Shown: positions 35,742-42,719 of the stretch, one piece after another
How the letters are laid out: every line of letters starts with the position of its first letter
Numbering within the stretch: the stretch's first letter is position 1
Source: Treponema vincentii F0403
GTDB taxonomy: Bacteria > Spirochaetota > Spirochaetia > Treponematales > Treponemataceae
Length of the DNA: 64,000 bases
Direction: 5' to 3'
NCBI RefSeq assembly: GCF_000412995.1
Contig: NZ_KE332512.1
Coordinates: 1,955,959 to 2,019,958 of the forward strand
Made by a program: the position numbers and the translations under genes
The notes under the pieces: model-generated
Database searches by the model: none
What the model was told of the DNA's origin: nothing
What the model saw: the letters and a program-made list of their open reading frames with translations, nothing else

Positions 35742-35789
35742 AATTTTATACGTTACTAGTTTAATGCTTCAATACAGGATGGATTCCGG

Positions 35790-37019
35790 TTAGATAAAGA
35801 ACCGTAAATCTTTTCTGCCGGTCATATTAAACCGGTATGCCGTGATATAGGTTCCCGTTATTGCAGTCAGTGCGTTAAGCGCGGCAGCGACAGCTCCGAT
35901 AAAAAAAGCGGCAGGGCGTAAAATCAAATATCCTGATTCAAAACCCCGTCCGTACAGCGCACATACGGATGCCAGTGCAATGTAAGTACCGCCAGCGGGG
36001 AACCTGCCAAGCAAACACGAAAATAGAGAGGCTATTCCTACCAGCCAGAACATATCTTGAATGTTGAGCGAAAGACTTGAATAAGACTTTAGTATCACGA
36101 TGAAGCTGACGGTGATGACTAATGAGGAACCTGCTCTGCCGAAAATGGAGAAGATGGGAAGCACGACGGAAGAAATACGCCGGCGTACACCGAGGCTTTC
36201 GTTGGAGTGGCGCAGCAATACGGCCAGCGCAACATGAGTGTCCTGCGAAAAGAATGCCGCCAGCATAGGAGCAAGACTTGCGTAGAGCACCCGATACGGA
36301 TTGATATCGCGGCAAAAAATCTTTAATAAGAGGGGATAAATCACAAGGGCTATAATCAATAGATCGGCAATGAGTAGAATTGCAAAATCGGCAAAAACCG
36401 CAGTCAGCAGCATCTCGTGGAATTTAATCACCCAATAGGCTGAAACGGCTACCATGCCGAGCATTAGCATATCAACAAAAAAGACAAGCACTGCATAAGA
36501 AATCCGTGCAAGAGAGTCGATAAGCGTGATTGCCGGTTTGGCAATATTTCTGTCAACTGCACAACCGGCTCCTGCAAACCCGCCGAAAATACAGAGCGGC
36601 AGGATGTATGTTCCGTTTATAACCGCTTCAAACGCACTTGAAGGAAATAATTGCAGCAGCGATTCTCTAACGCCGAGAACTTGTATATCCGAAATACCTT
36701 CTACAAAAATAGGAATCCGGGCTGGTGTATGAAGCAGCACTGACAGTAATCCGATAAAGGAAAGCAGTAATGCGGCCGCGCAGATAATAAGACCGGTAAT
36801 AAGCGCTACTTTCAGCAAACTTCTATTTTCGCGTAATTCAAAGATGCTGAGCGTAAATCCGAAAAACACCGCCGGATAGAGGGCATACCGTCCGAACTGT
36901 ACCGCTGCTTTTGATAAAAAGTCTGCCGCTTCTATAAACAGCGCATTTTCGGTTCCCGCAACGAGCGCAAAGGTTACGCCCAACACAATACCGATAAGAT
37001 ATTTCAGCCAAATTTTCAT
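35790..37019 (-). CDS. Divergent DAACS-family (dicarboxylate/amino acid:cation symporter) membrane protein
   Basis: A 409-residue protein with eight or more membrane helices and the overall layout of GltPh/GltP/SstT transporters (for example RFPAGGTYIALASV at the second re-entrant hairpin). However, the signature positions are changed: the serine-rich hairpin is AFFSQDTHVAL, the NMDGT sodium/substrate motif is FGRAGSS, and in the last helix the usual Asp/Arg/Asp positions are Ala (AVAAALNALTAITG), with only Asn kept. It is therefore a family member with altered substrate or ion coupling. It is monocistronic on the minus strand. Confidence 0.8.
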   Translation of the reverse strand: MKIWLKYLIGIVLGVTFALVAGTENALFIEAADFLSKAAVQFGRYALYPAVFFGFTLSIFELRENRSLLKVALITGLIICAAALLLSFIGLLSVLLHTPARIPIFVEGISDIQVLGVRESLLQLFPSSAFEAVINGTYILPLCIFGGFAGAGCAVDRNIAKPAITLIDSLARISYAVLVFFVDMLMLGMVAVSAYWVIKFHEMLLTAVFADFAILLIADLLIIALVIYPLLLKIFCRDINPYRVLYASLAPMLAAFFSQDTHVALAVLLRHSNESLGVRRRISSVVLPIFSIFGRAGSSLVITVSFIVILKSYSSLSLNIQDMFWLVGIASLFSCLLGRFPAGGTYIALASVCALYGRGFESGYLILRPAAFFIGAVAAALNALTAITGTYITAYRFNMTGRKDLRFFI

Positions 37020-37066
37020 AACGGTTGAGTGTAACTCAAAGATTGTACTGCGTCAACTCAATTGGA

Positions 37067-37129
37067 CTTACAATGGGGATGGGCTGTCGAAAAAGTAATC
37101 GGCTTTTGAGACAACCTTATCCCCGTAAG
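37067..37129. repeat. Hairpin repeat with AAAGTAATCG core
   Basis: CTTAC...GGGGAT pairs with ATCCCC-GTAAG, and inside it TGTC/GACA and AAAAG/CTTTT form an inner hairpin around the core AAGTAATCGGC. The inner part (GTCGAAAAAGTAATCGGCTT and following bases) recurs with few changes at 46034-46060. It fills the gap between two minus-strand genes and may act as a terminator for the symporter gene. Confidence 0.55.
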
Positions 37130-37135
37130 AAAGGC

Positions 37136-37720
37136 TTATTTTTTCATCAAACCTACACCGGACTTCCATGCCTGTCCGACTTTTTCGCCGATTGCATAGT
37201 AGCCGTTTTGGAATTGATCAAAAATGAATGCGTTCAGTTTTGCCGATTCAACCTTGCCTTTTTCGTTTAAAACCGCCTCATCAGCCAGAACCCCGACAAT
37301 TTCTCCGACAACATAAAATCCGAACACAGCGTTTTTTATTTCCACAACTTTGCATTCAAGTGTGAGCGGAAACTCCTCGATAATCGGCGCATCAACCTTC
37401 TTGCTTTTTACCGCAGTTAAGCCGCTGCGTTCAAATTTATCCGGCATCTTATTTCCGCTTGCAATCCCGAAAAAATCCGCTTCCGCTATATGAGGAATAT
37501 CGGCGACACTAAGCGTAAACGCCTGCTTGTGTTTGAGATTGGCCGCTGTCTTATGGCTTTCATCGATATTCATCAACACCATATTTTCGGCACAAATACC
37601 ACCCCAAGCCATGTTCATCACATCGACTTTTCCATCCTCGCCGTAGGTTGCTACCATTAATACCGGCATCGGGAATAAGAAAGGGTGAACTCCCAATTCT
37701 TTCTTTGCATTTTTCTGCAT
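37136..37720 (-). CDS. Flavin reductase-like FMN-binding protein
   Basis: A 194-residue split-barrel flavoprotein. PFLFPMPVLMVATYGEDGK, VDVMNMAWGGICAENMVLM and HKTAANLKHKQAFTLSVA match the flavin reductase domain family that binds FMN and reduces flavin or unknown electron acceptors. In anaerobes such proteins often bind FMN tightly and serve redox balance or oxidative-stress defence. GGAGAA precedes the ATG. It lies 62 bases downstream of aspA on the same strand, so partial read-through is possible. Confidence 0.85.
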   Translation of the reverse strand: MQKNAKKELGVHPFLFPMPVLMVATYGEDGKVDVMNMAWGGICAENMVLMNIDESHKTAANLKHKQAFTLSVADIPHIAEADFFGIASGNKMPDKFERSGLTAVKSKKVDAPIIEEFPLTLECKVVEIKNAVFGFYVVGEIVGVLADEAVLNEKGKVESAKLNAFIFDQFQNGYYAIGEKVGQAWKSGVGLMKK

Positions 37721-37782
37721 TGTGTTCTCCTATATACCCCTCACAATTGATTATTGAGAAGCAGTGTATGTGTAGGGTATCC

Positions 37783-39264
37783 TTACAGCTTGTGCATTTT
37801 CTTAGGCTGCGTCATGTTCTCCGGTTTCAGAATTTCGTCAAGCGCTTCCTTCGATAATAAACCGCGTTCCAACACAAGGTCGTAGACGCTGCGGTCATCT
37901 TTGAGGGCAGTCTTGGCAATATCGCTTGAGATTTCGTAGCCGAGTACCGGATTAAGCGCCGTCACCAAGCCGATACTTCGATAGGTCAGCTCCTTGCACC
38001 GCTCTACATTCGCGTCGATGCCGTCGATACAGCGCAGCCGAAGCGTAGACATACCGTTATTTAAAATCGAAATCGATTCCAAAATACTGTAAATAATAAC
38101 CGGTTCAAAGACGTTCAACTCCAACTGCCCCGCTTCGGATGCCATCATTACCGTTGTATCGTTTCCGATAACGCGGAAGCATACCTGATTCATCACTTCG
38201 GGGATAACCGGATTGACCTTACCCGGCATAATCGATGAACCCGGCTGCATTGCCGGAAGATGTATTTCGTTCAACCCGGCGCGCGGCCCCGAGCCAAGCA
38301 GACGAAGGTCATTGCATATCTTTGAAATTTTTACCGCAAGACGTTTCAGCTGCCCCGAATAGGAAACAAAGCAGGTAGTGTCATTTGTTGCGGCAATCAA
38401 ATTCTTCGCCTTCGTAACAGGATAACCGGAAATTTCTGCGAGCCGTTTTGTTACCAAATCCGCATAGGCAGGGTCGCTGTTGATACCGGTGCCGATAGCG
38501 GTTGCCCCCATATTGATTTCGAGTAAGCCGGAAACAGCATGCCGGATATGCGGCACCTCCCCTTCCAAACTCGCCGCATACGATTCAAATTCCTGACCAA
38601 GCGTCATCGGCACCGCATCCTGCAGCTGGGTACGCCCCATCTTGATATGCCCGCCGAATTCTTTTCCTTTTTTACGGAAAGATGCGATCAAGTTTTCAAG
38701 CTCGGTAACCAGGCTTTCCGTATGTAAACAAATACCGAGTTTTGCTGCCGTCGGATACGCATCGTTGGTAGACTGCGCAAGATTGATGTGATTATTCGGA
38801 TGGCAGAATGTATATTCGCCTTTTTTATGCCCCAGCAGTTCAAGTGCACGGTTTGCAATCACCTCATTTGCGTTCATGTTGGTAGACGTTCCCGCACCGC
38901 CTTGAATCATATCCGCAGGGAATTGATCATGCAGTTTACCGGCAATAATTTCTTTACAAGCAGTGATAATGGCTTCCGCTGCCGGTTTTTCCAACAACCC
39001 TAATTCATAGTTTGCCTGTGCCGCCGCCTGCTTAACCATCGCAAGGGCTTTGATAAACCCCGGATAGGCGGAAAGATGCACGCCGGTAATATTGAAGTTT
39101 TCCATACAACGGAGCGTTTGTACGCCGTAATATGCCTCATCGGGAACATCCCGATATCCTAAAAGATCATGTTCTTCCGCATTGTTTCCTCCTAAATTTT
39201 TTGGCAGTTGAATTTTCTTATTTCTGTTGCAACTCGTGGAGTGAATCAAAAGGATAAACACCAC
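37783..39264 (-). CDS. aspA: Aspartate ammonia-lyase
   Basis: Fumarase/aspartase superfamily lyase that converts aspartate to fumarate and ammonia. HDLLGYRDVPDEAYYGVQT, GAGTSTNMNANEVI, NHINLAQSTNDAYPTAA and the signature GSSIMPGKVNPVIPEV are all present; the aspartase rather than fumarase type is favoured by the N-terminal pattern. The frame is open to a GTG at 39264, but that start overlaps cdd and has no ribosome site. A perfect AGGAGG is placed for the ATG at 39182-39180, which is one base out of frame, so the true start is uncertain and may involve a one-base lesion or sequencing error. Without the extension the protein has about 465 residues, normal for the family. Confidence 0.9.
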   Translation of the reverse strand: MVFILLIHSTSCNRNKKIQLPKNLGGNNAEEHDLLGYRDVPDEAYYGVQTLRCMENFNITGVHLSAYPGFIKALAMVKQAAAQANYELGLLEKPAAEAIITACKEIIAGKLHDQFPADMIQGGAGTSTNMNANEVIANRALELLGHKKGEYTFCHPNNHINLAQSTNDAYPTAAKLGICLHTESLVTELENLIASFRKKGKEFGGHIKMGRTQLQDAVPMTLGQEFESYAASLEGEVPHIRHAVSGLLEINMGATAIGTGINSDPAYADLVTKRLAEISGYPVTKAKNLIAATNDTTCFVSYSGQLKRLAVKISKICNDLRLLGSGPRAGLNEIHLPAMQPGSSIMPGKVNPVIPEVMNQVCFRVIGNDTTVMMASEAGQLELNVFEPVIIYSILESISILNNGMSTLRLRCIDGIDANVERCKELTYRSIGLVTALNPVLGYEISSDIAKTALKDDRSVYDLVLERGLLSKEALDEILKPENMTQPKKMHKL

Positions 39265-39631
39265 TTACGGTTGTCTCGATTCGATTACCGGCGGATGAGC
39301 CGAATATAACCGGAGCATCCGGCTGCATAAACTCGGAGATAACCTGCCGGCACGCGCCGCACGGCCCCACCGGATAATCCGCATCGGGGGTTGCGATTGC
39401 AATAGCCGTAAAATTTCTTTTACCCATTGCAACCGCGCTGAAAATAGCGGTGCGTTCGGCGCAGTTGGTCAATCCGTAAGAACGGTTTTCAACATTCACA
39501 CCGGTAACGACGCACCCATCATCAAGCAGTAATGCGGCGCCTACTCTAAAATGAGAATAAGGGGCGTACGCATTTTTTGCCGCTTCCAGAGCTTGTTCAA
39601 AGAGATGATCATACTTACTTGAATCTTTCAT
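39218..39631 (-). CDS. cdd: Cytidine deaminase
   Basis: A 137-residue homotetrameric-type cytidine deaminase. The zinc site is Cys57/Glu59 in TNCAERTAIF and Cys91/Cys94 in GPCGACRQV. FRVGAALLLDDG and GVNVENRSYG are substrate-binding segments. It turns cytidine and deoxycytidine into uridine and deoxyuridine, feeding the pyrimidine-nucleoside phosphorylase at 55551. An extended -10 element (TGGTATAAT, 39646-39638) ends only six bases before the ATG and no ribosome site exists, so the mRNA is probably leaderless. aspA follows on the same strand. Confidence 0.95.
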   Translation of the reverse strand: MKDSSKYDHLFEQALEAAKNAYAPYSHFRVGAALLLDDGCVVTGVNVENRSYGLTNCAERTAIFSAVAMGKRNFTAIAIATPDADYPVGPCGACRQVISEFMQPDAPVIFGSSAGNRIETTVSGVYPFDSLHELQQK

Positions 39632-39637
39632 ACTACT

Positions 39638-39646
39638 ATTATACCA
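39638..39646 (-). promoter_or_regulatory. Extended -10 element of cdd, probable leaderless start
   Basis: On the minus strand TGGTATAAT is followed after six bases by the cdd ATG, which places the transcription start at or within a base of the start codon. The -35 at the proper distance is poor, as is common with extended -10 promoters. Confidence 0.55.
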
Positions 39647-39654
39647 TATAGACT

Positions 39655-40773
39655 ATGAAAATTACAGCTTTCGATAATCGTTTTATTATTTTTCCTATTC
39701 TTTTTTTATTCATATACATATTTGCAGCGGCAGTCCCCCTCGGTTCGGATATTTATTTTCAGCCGGTGTGGGTGCGCACTATCACGCCGGATACCGCACA
39801 GGCGGAACTTGAAGGAATAACCGATACGGCCGAAACCGTAGAGAGGCAAGTATCGGCGGAACAATTTATCGGGAAGGAACCTAAAGTATTTCTTACGGAG
39901 AACAGATTCGGTTATTTTACTGCCGGCGGCGAATTGCTCCGCTCATCCCCCGTTACACAGCGGATTTCGGCTTCGTCCGCAGCGTGGACTGAATACGGAA
40001 GCGATGCCGCCCAAACGCCGATTTACCGCCCCGACGGTTCTTTGATAACCGTTATCGAAGAGCAGGGGTTTGTATATGTTGATGGAGACCGCTTTTATCT
40101 TTTTGAGCCTGGCGGCAGCGCCGTCAAACAATACGGTGCAGACGGTAAACCGCTGTGGCGTTATCTGCATACCGCACCGATTACCGCCTTTCACAGCACC
40201 GGAGCCGGCGTTATTATCGGATTTTCCGACGGGAAGCTGGTAAGCCTCGATTCTGAGGGTAATGTAGTGTTTGACTTTTATCCGGGCGGCAGCGACTATC
40301 AGGTTATACTGGGCGCAGCGCTTTCTGCAGACGGACAGCTGGCCGCCTGTGTATGCGGGATTGACCGCCAGCGGGTATTGCTCATACGGATAGACGGCAA
40401 CAAGTATAAAATTGTACACCATCGATACTTGGAAGGGAATCTCCGCAGGCAGGTCTTTGTCGATTTCGATATACAAGGAGAGAATGCAGTATTCGAGTGT
40501 GCGGAAGGCATCGGTTTTATCGATTGTAATCAGCTGATATCGGGCATTATGCCGCAGCACGGTATAGTGCTCGGCAGCGGGGAAATTCCGTATAAGGGAA
40601 TCACGGCGGTTATCAGCAAACAGGAAAAAAACGCTCTGCTGTCCTTTATTGAATCGCCTATGTATGTCGTCGGGAAAACGGCCTTTCCTTCAGAAAACAC
40701 CTTTCTTATGCAGGAGCGGCAAACGATTTTCCTAGCAACCGATACGAAATTGGCACGTATCGATATAAAATAA
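39655..40773 (+). CDS. Membrane-anchored beta-propeller-like protein
   Basis: A 372-residue protein with one N-terminal hydrophobic helix (about residues 9-29) that may be a signal anchor. The rest shows repeated short strands of PQQ/WD-like propeller type (PIYRPDGSLITVIEEQGFVY, VKQYGADGKPLWRY, GVIIGFSDGKLVSLDSEGNV, GAALSADGQLAACVCGID). It is probably a periplasmic binding or scaffold protein. It is divergent from cdd with only 23 bases between start codons and has no ribosome site, so it may also be leaderless. It is followed after 21 bases by the M23-like gene. Confidence 0.7.
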   Translation: MKITAFDNRFIIFPILFLFIYIFAAAVPLGSDIYFQPVWVRTITPDTAQAELEGITDTAETVERQVSAEQFIGKEPKVFLTENRFGYFTAGGELLRSSPVTQRISASSAAWTEYGSDAAQTPIYRPDGSLITVIEEQGFVYVDGDRFYLFEPGGSAVKQYGADGKPLWRYLHTAPITAFHSTGAGVIIGFSDGKLVSLDSEGNVVFDFYPGGSDYQVILGAALSADGQLAACVCGIDRQRVLLIRIDGNKYKIVHHRYLEGNLRRQVFVDFDIQGENAVFECAEGIGFIDCNQLISGIMPQHGIVLGSGEIPYKGITAVISKQEKNALLSFIESPMYVVGKTAFPSENTFLMQERQTIFLATDTKLARIDIK

Positions 40774-40794
40774 AGTGTAAAAGAGGCTTCTGCT

Positions 40795-41655
40795 ATGAAA
40801 CGATTTTTCTTTTTTGCCTTAGCTTTAGCGGTATGTACCGGATTATATGCATTGGATTGGCCGACAGACACACAAAATTTTTTGCGGCTTTTCGGTCAAT
40901 GCATTGGGGAGAAAACTTTTGAGCAAGGGCTGACTTTTGAAAACACATCGACGGTACGTGCTGCCGATGACGGTATTCTTTTAATTGCTCTCGATAGAAG
41001 ATACGGAACCGGTGCATTCCCTTCTACGTTGGGAAATGCGTTGATATTTTTACACGATGACGGGCTGCAGACGGTTTACGGAAATCTTGACGCTAACGCA
41101 GTGTTCCTAAGCAGAGTAACAACCGAATCAAATGCGGTTATCGGAAGGACGGGAAACAGCGGATGGGGAAAACCGAACGACCTTATCTTTCAAGTAAGCG
41201 ACAGTCAGAAAAAAGTATATATCAATCCGCTGCTGCTGCTTCCGTCTGTCAACGATAAAATCGCACCGCAAATACAAAATGTCGTTTTGATAAATGAACA
41301 AAACACAGCCTTTCAAATGAACGGACAAAAAACCGTGCGGCAGGGAAGCTATGAACTGTATGCGGATATTTCCGACACGGCTTCGCAGGGAGGCCTTAGT
41401 TTTAGTCCTTTCCGGATTACTATTTTTGTAAACGGTACAAATATCCGAACCATTCCGTTTGAAACCATTGCGGAAAAAGACGGCGATTCTTATTTAGGCA
41501 ACACCGCCTTTACCGACACGCTGCTGTACCGGCGGAAAAATGAGCTGTATTTAGGCAAAATTATCTTAAACCGCGGAAAATCCGATATATTAATTACGGC
41601 ACGGGATATAACCGGCAACGAAAAATCCGAACGGTTTACCATCCAAGTCGACTAG
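40795..41655 (+). CDS. Degenerate M23/LytM-like exported protein
   Basis: A 286-residue protein with a signal peptide (MKRFFFFALALAVCTGLYAL). An M23-like domain covers about 55-150: VRAADDGILLIALD, GNALIFLHDDGLQTVYGNLD, NAVIGRTGNSG, NDLIFQVSDSQK. The zinc ligands and catalytic histidines of LytM peptidases (HxxxD and HxH) are missing: the usual YAHL is YGNL and the usual HLHFEI is DLIFQV. It is therefore probably a non-catalytic regulator or binding protein of the EnvC/NlpD kind, followed by a beta-rich C-terminal domain. Likely co-transcribed with the propeller-like gene upstream. Confidence 0.75.
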   Translation: MKRFFFFALALAVCTGLYALDWPTDTQNFLRLFGQCIGEKTFEQGLTFENTSTVRAADDGILLIALDRRYGTGAFPSTLGNALIFLHDDGLQTVYGNLDANAVFLSRVTTESNAVIGRTGNSGWGKPNDLIFQVSDSQKKVYINPLLLLPSVNDKIAPQIQNVVLINEQNTAFQMNGQKTVRQGSYELYADISDTASQGGLSFSPFRITIFVNGTNIRTIPFETIAEKDGDSYLGNTAFTDTLLYRRKNELYLGKIILNRGKSDILITARDITGNEKSERFTIQVD

Positions 41656-41663
41656 CGGATCAG

Positions 41664-41806
41664 GGAAAACGTATCAGACTGTATTTTTAACAGCCCCGCA
41701 AAATAATTGGGTCTGTTCAACCAGAGTTGAACCGCTTCGCGGTTCAAATGGTCTCACAGTCCCAATTATTTTGCGGTATTGGATATATCCGTCCGATACG
41801 TTTTCC
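41664..41806. repeat. Nested palindromic repeat, copy 2
   Basis: Outer arms GGAAAACGTATC (41664-41675) and GATACGTTTTCC (41795-41806) are complementary. Middle arms CCGCAAAATAATTGGG (41696-41711) and CCCAATTATTTTGCGG (41761-41776) form a perfect 16-bp stem. The core has TTCAACCAGA, the hairpin TTGAACCGC-TTC-GCGGTTCAA (41727-41747) and ATGGTCTCACAG. The order and the flanks of the core match copy 1 at 26717-26945. A separate small hairpin (GCGAAATTT with AAATTTCGC) follows at 41826-41846. Confidence 0.85.
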
Positions 41807-41865
41807 TTTTCCTTGGAAAGGCTGCGCGAAATTTAAAAAATTTCGCACAGTTTATTTTAGAAAAA

Positions 41866-42008
41866 GGGCAATTGCATCAGATAAATAAATAAGAATCGCA
41901 GAAGAATGGAGGTTGGGCAAGCATTTGAACCGCGAAGAGGTTCAATTCTGATTGCACTGCCTCCATTCTTCTGCGGGGATGTTCCACAAACGTCTGATGC
42001 AATTGCCC
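41866..42008. repeat. Nested palindromic repeat, copy 3, abutting the eda start
   Basis: Perfect 16-bp outer arms GGGCAATTGCATCAGA (41866-41881) and TCTGATGCAATTGCCC (41993-42008). Perfect 16-bp middle arms CGCAGAAGAATGGAGG (41897-41912) and CCTCCATTCTTCTGCG (41960-41975). The core hairpin TTGAACC/GGTTCAA is at 41925-41945. Outer and middle arms are recognisably the same as in copy 1. The right arm ends four bases before the GGAGG site of eda. Confidence 0.85.
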
Positions 42009-42020
42009 TGCGGAGGAATT

Positions 42021-42668
42021 GTGAAAAAATATGAACTGATACAGGCGTTGATTGAGGCGGGGGCTGTTTCCGTTATTCGGGCGGAAAATAAGGCACAGGG
42101 GCTTAAAATCGTGGAAGCCGTGCGTGCAGGGGGGATTACCGCTATCGAAATTACCATGACCGTACCGCACGCCGACGAAATTATCCGCGAGTTAAGCGAG
42201 GCATTCGGTTCGGATATACTGTTGGGCGCGGGTACGGTGCTCGATGCGGAGACGGCACGTGCCTGTATTATTGCAGGCGCTCAATATATCGTCGGGCCGT
42301 CTTTTAACGAAGACTGCGCACGCCTTTGCAATCGGTATGCGGTGCCGTACATTCCCGGTGTTATGACGCCGCAGGAGGCGGTGCGCGCACTTGAGTTCGG
42401 CGCCGACATTCTCAAGCTGTTTCCGGCAGAGCTTTTCGGGCCGAAAATCATCAGCGCCTTTAAGGGGCCGCTTCCGCAGGGAACCTATATGCCTACCGGC
42501 GGTATTACTGCCGAAAACGCAGCCGAGTGGATTAAGGCGGGAGCTGCGGTACTCGGTATCGGCGGCGCCCTTACGAAAGGAGCTAAAACCGGTGATTTTG
42601 AATCGGTTACCCGCACCGCCCGTCAATTAAAAGAGGCGGTTGCCGCAGCACGCAGTAAATCCATCTAA
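42021..42668 (+). CDS. eda: 2-keto-3-deoxy-6-phosphogluconate aldolase (KDPG/KHG aldolase)
   Basis: A 215-residue class I aldolase. The Schiff-base lysine is K132 in DILKLFPAEL and the catalytic glutamate is E43 in AIEITMT. LLGAGTVLDAE, FIVGP-like YIVGPSFN and PTGGI are conserved. It splits KDPG (or 4-hydroxy-2-oxoglutarate) to pyruvate and an aldehyde. GTG 42021 is chosen because GGAGG lies just upstream and the domain starts there; the frame is open upstream through the repeat. No Entner-Doudoroff dehydratase is nearby, so it may serve sugar-acid breakdown encoded elsewhere. Confidence 0.93.
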   Translation: MKKYELIQALIEAGAVSVIRAENKAQGLKIVEAVRAGGITAIEITMTVPHADEIIRELSEAFGSDILLGAGTVLDAETARACIIAGAQYIVGPSFNEDCARLCNRYAVPYIPGVMTPQEAVRALEFGADILKLFPAELFGPKIISAFKGPLPQGTYMPTGGITAENAAEWIKAGAAVLGIGGALTKGAKTGDFESVTRTARQLKEAVAAARSKSI

Positions 42669-42719
42669 GGGGGAACTTCTGAAAAACCGGAGTTTTTAGA
42701 ACTTTCGGCTATAATTGTA

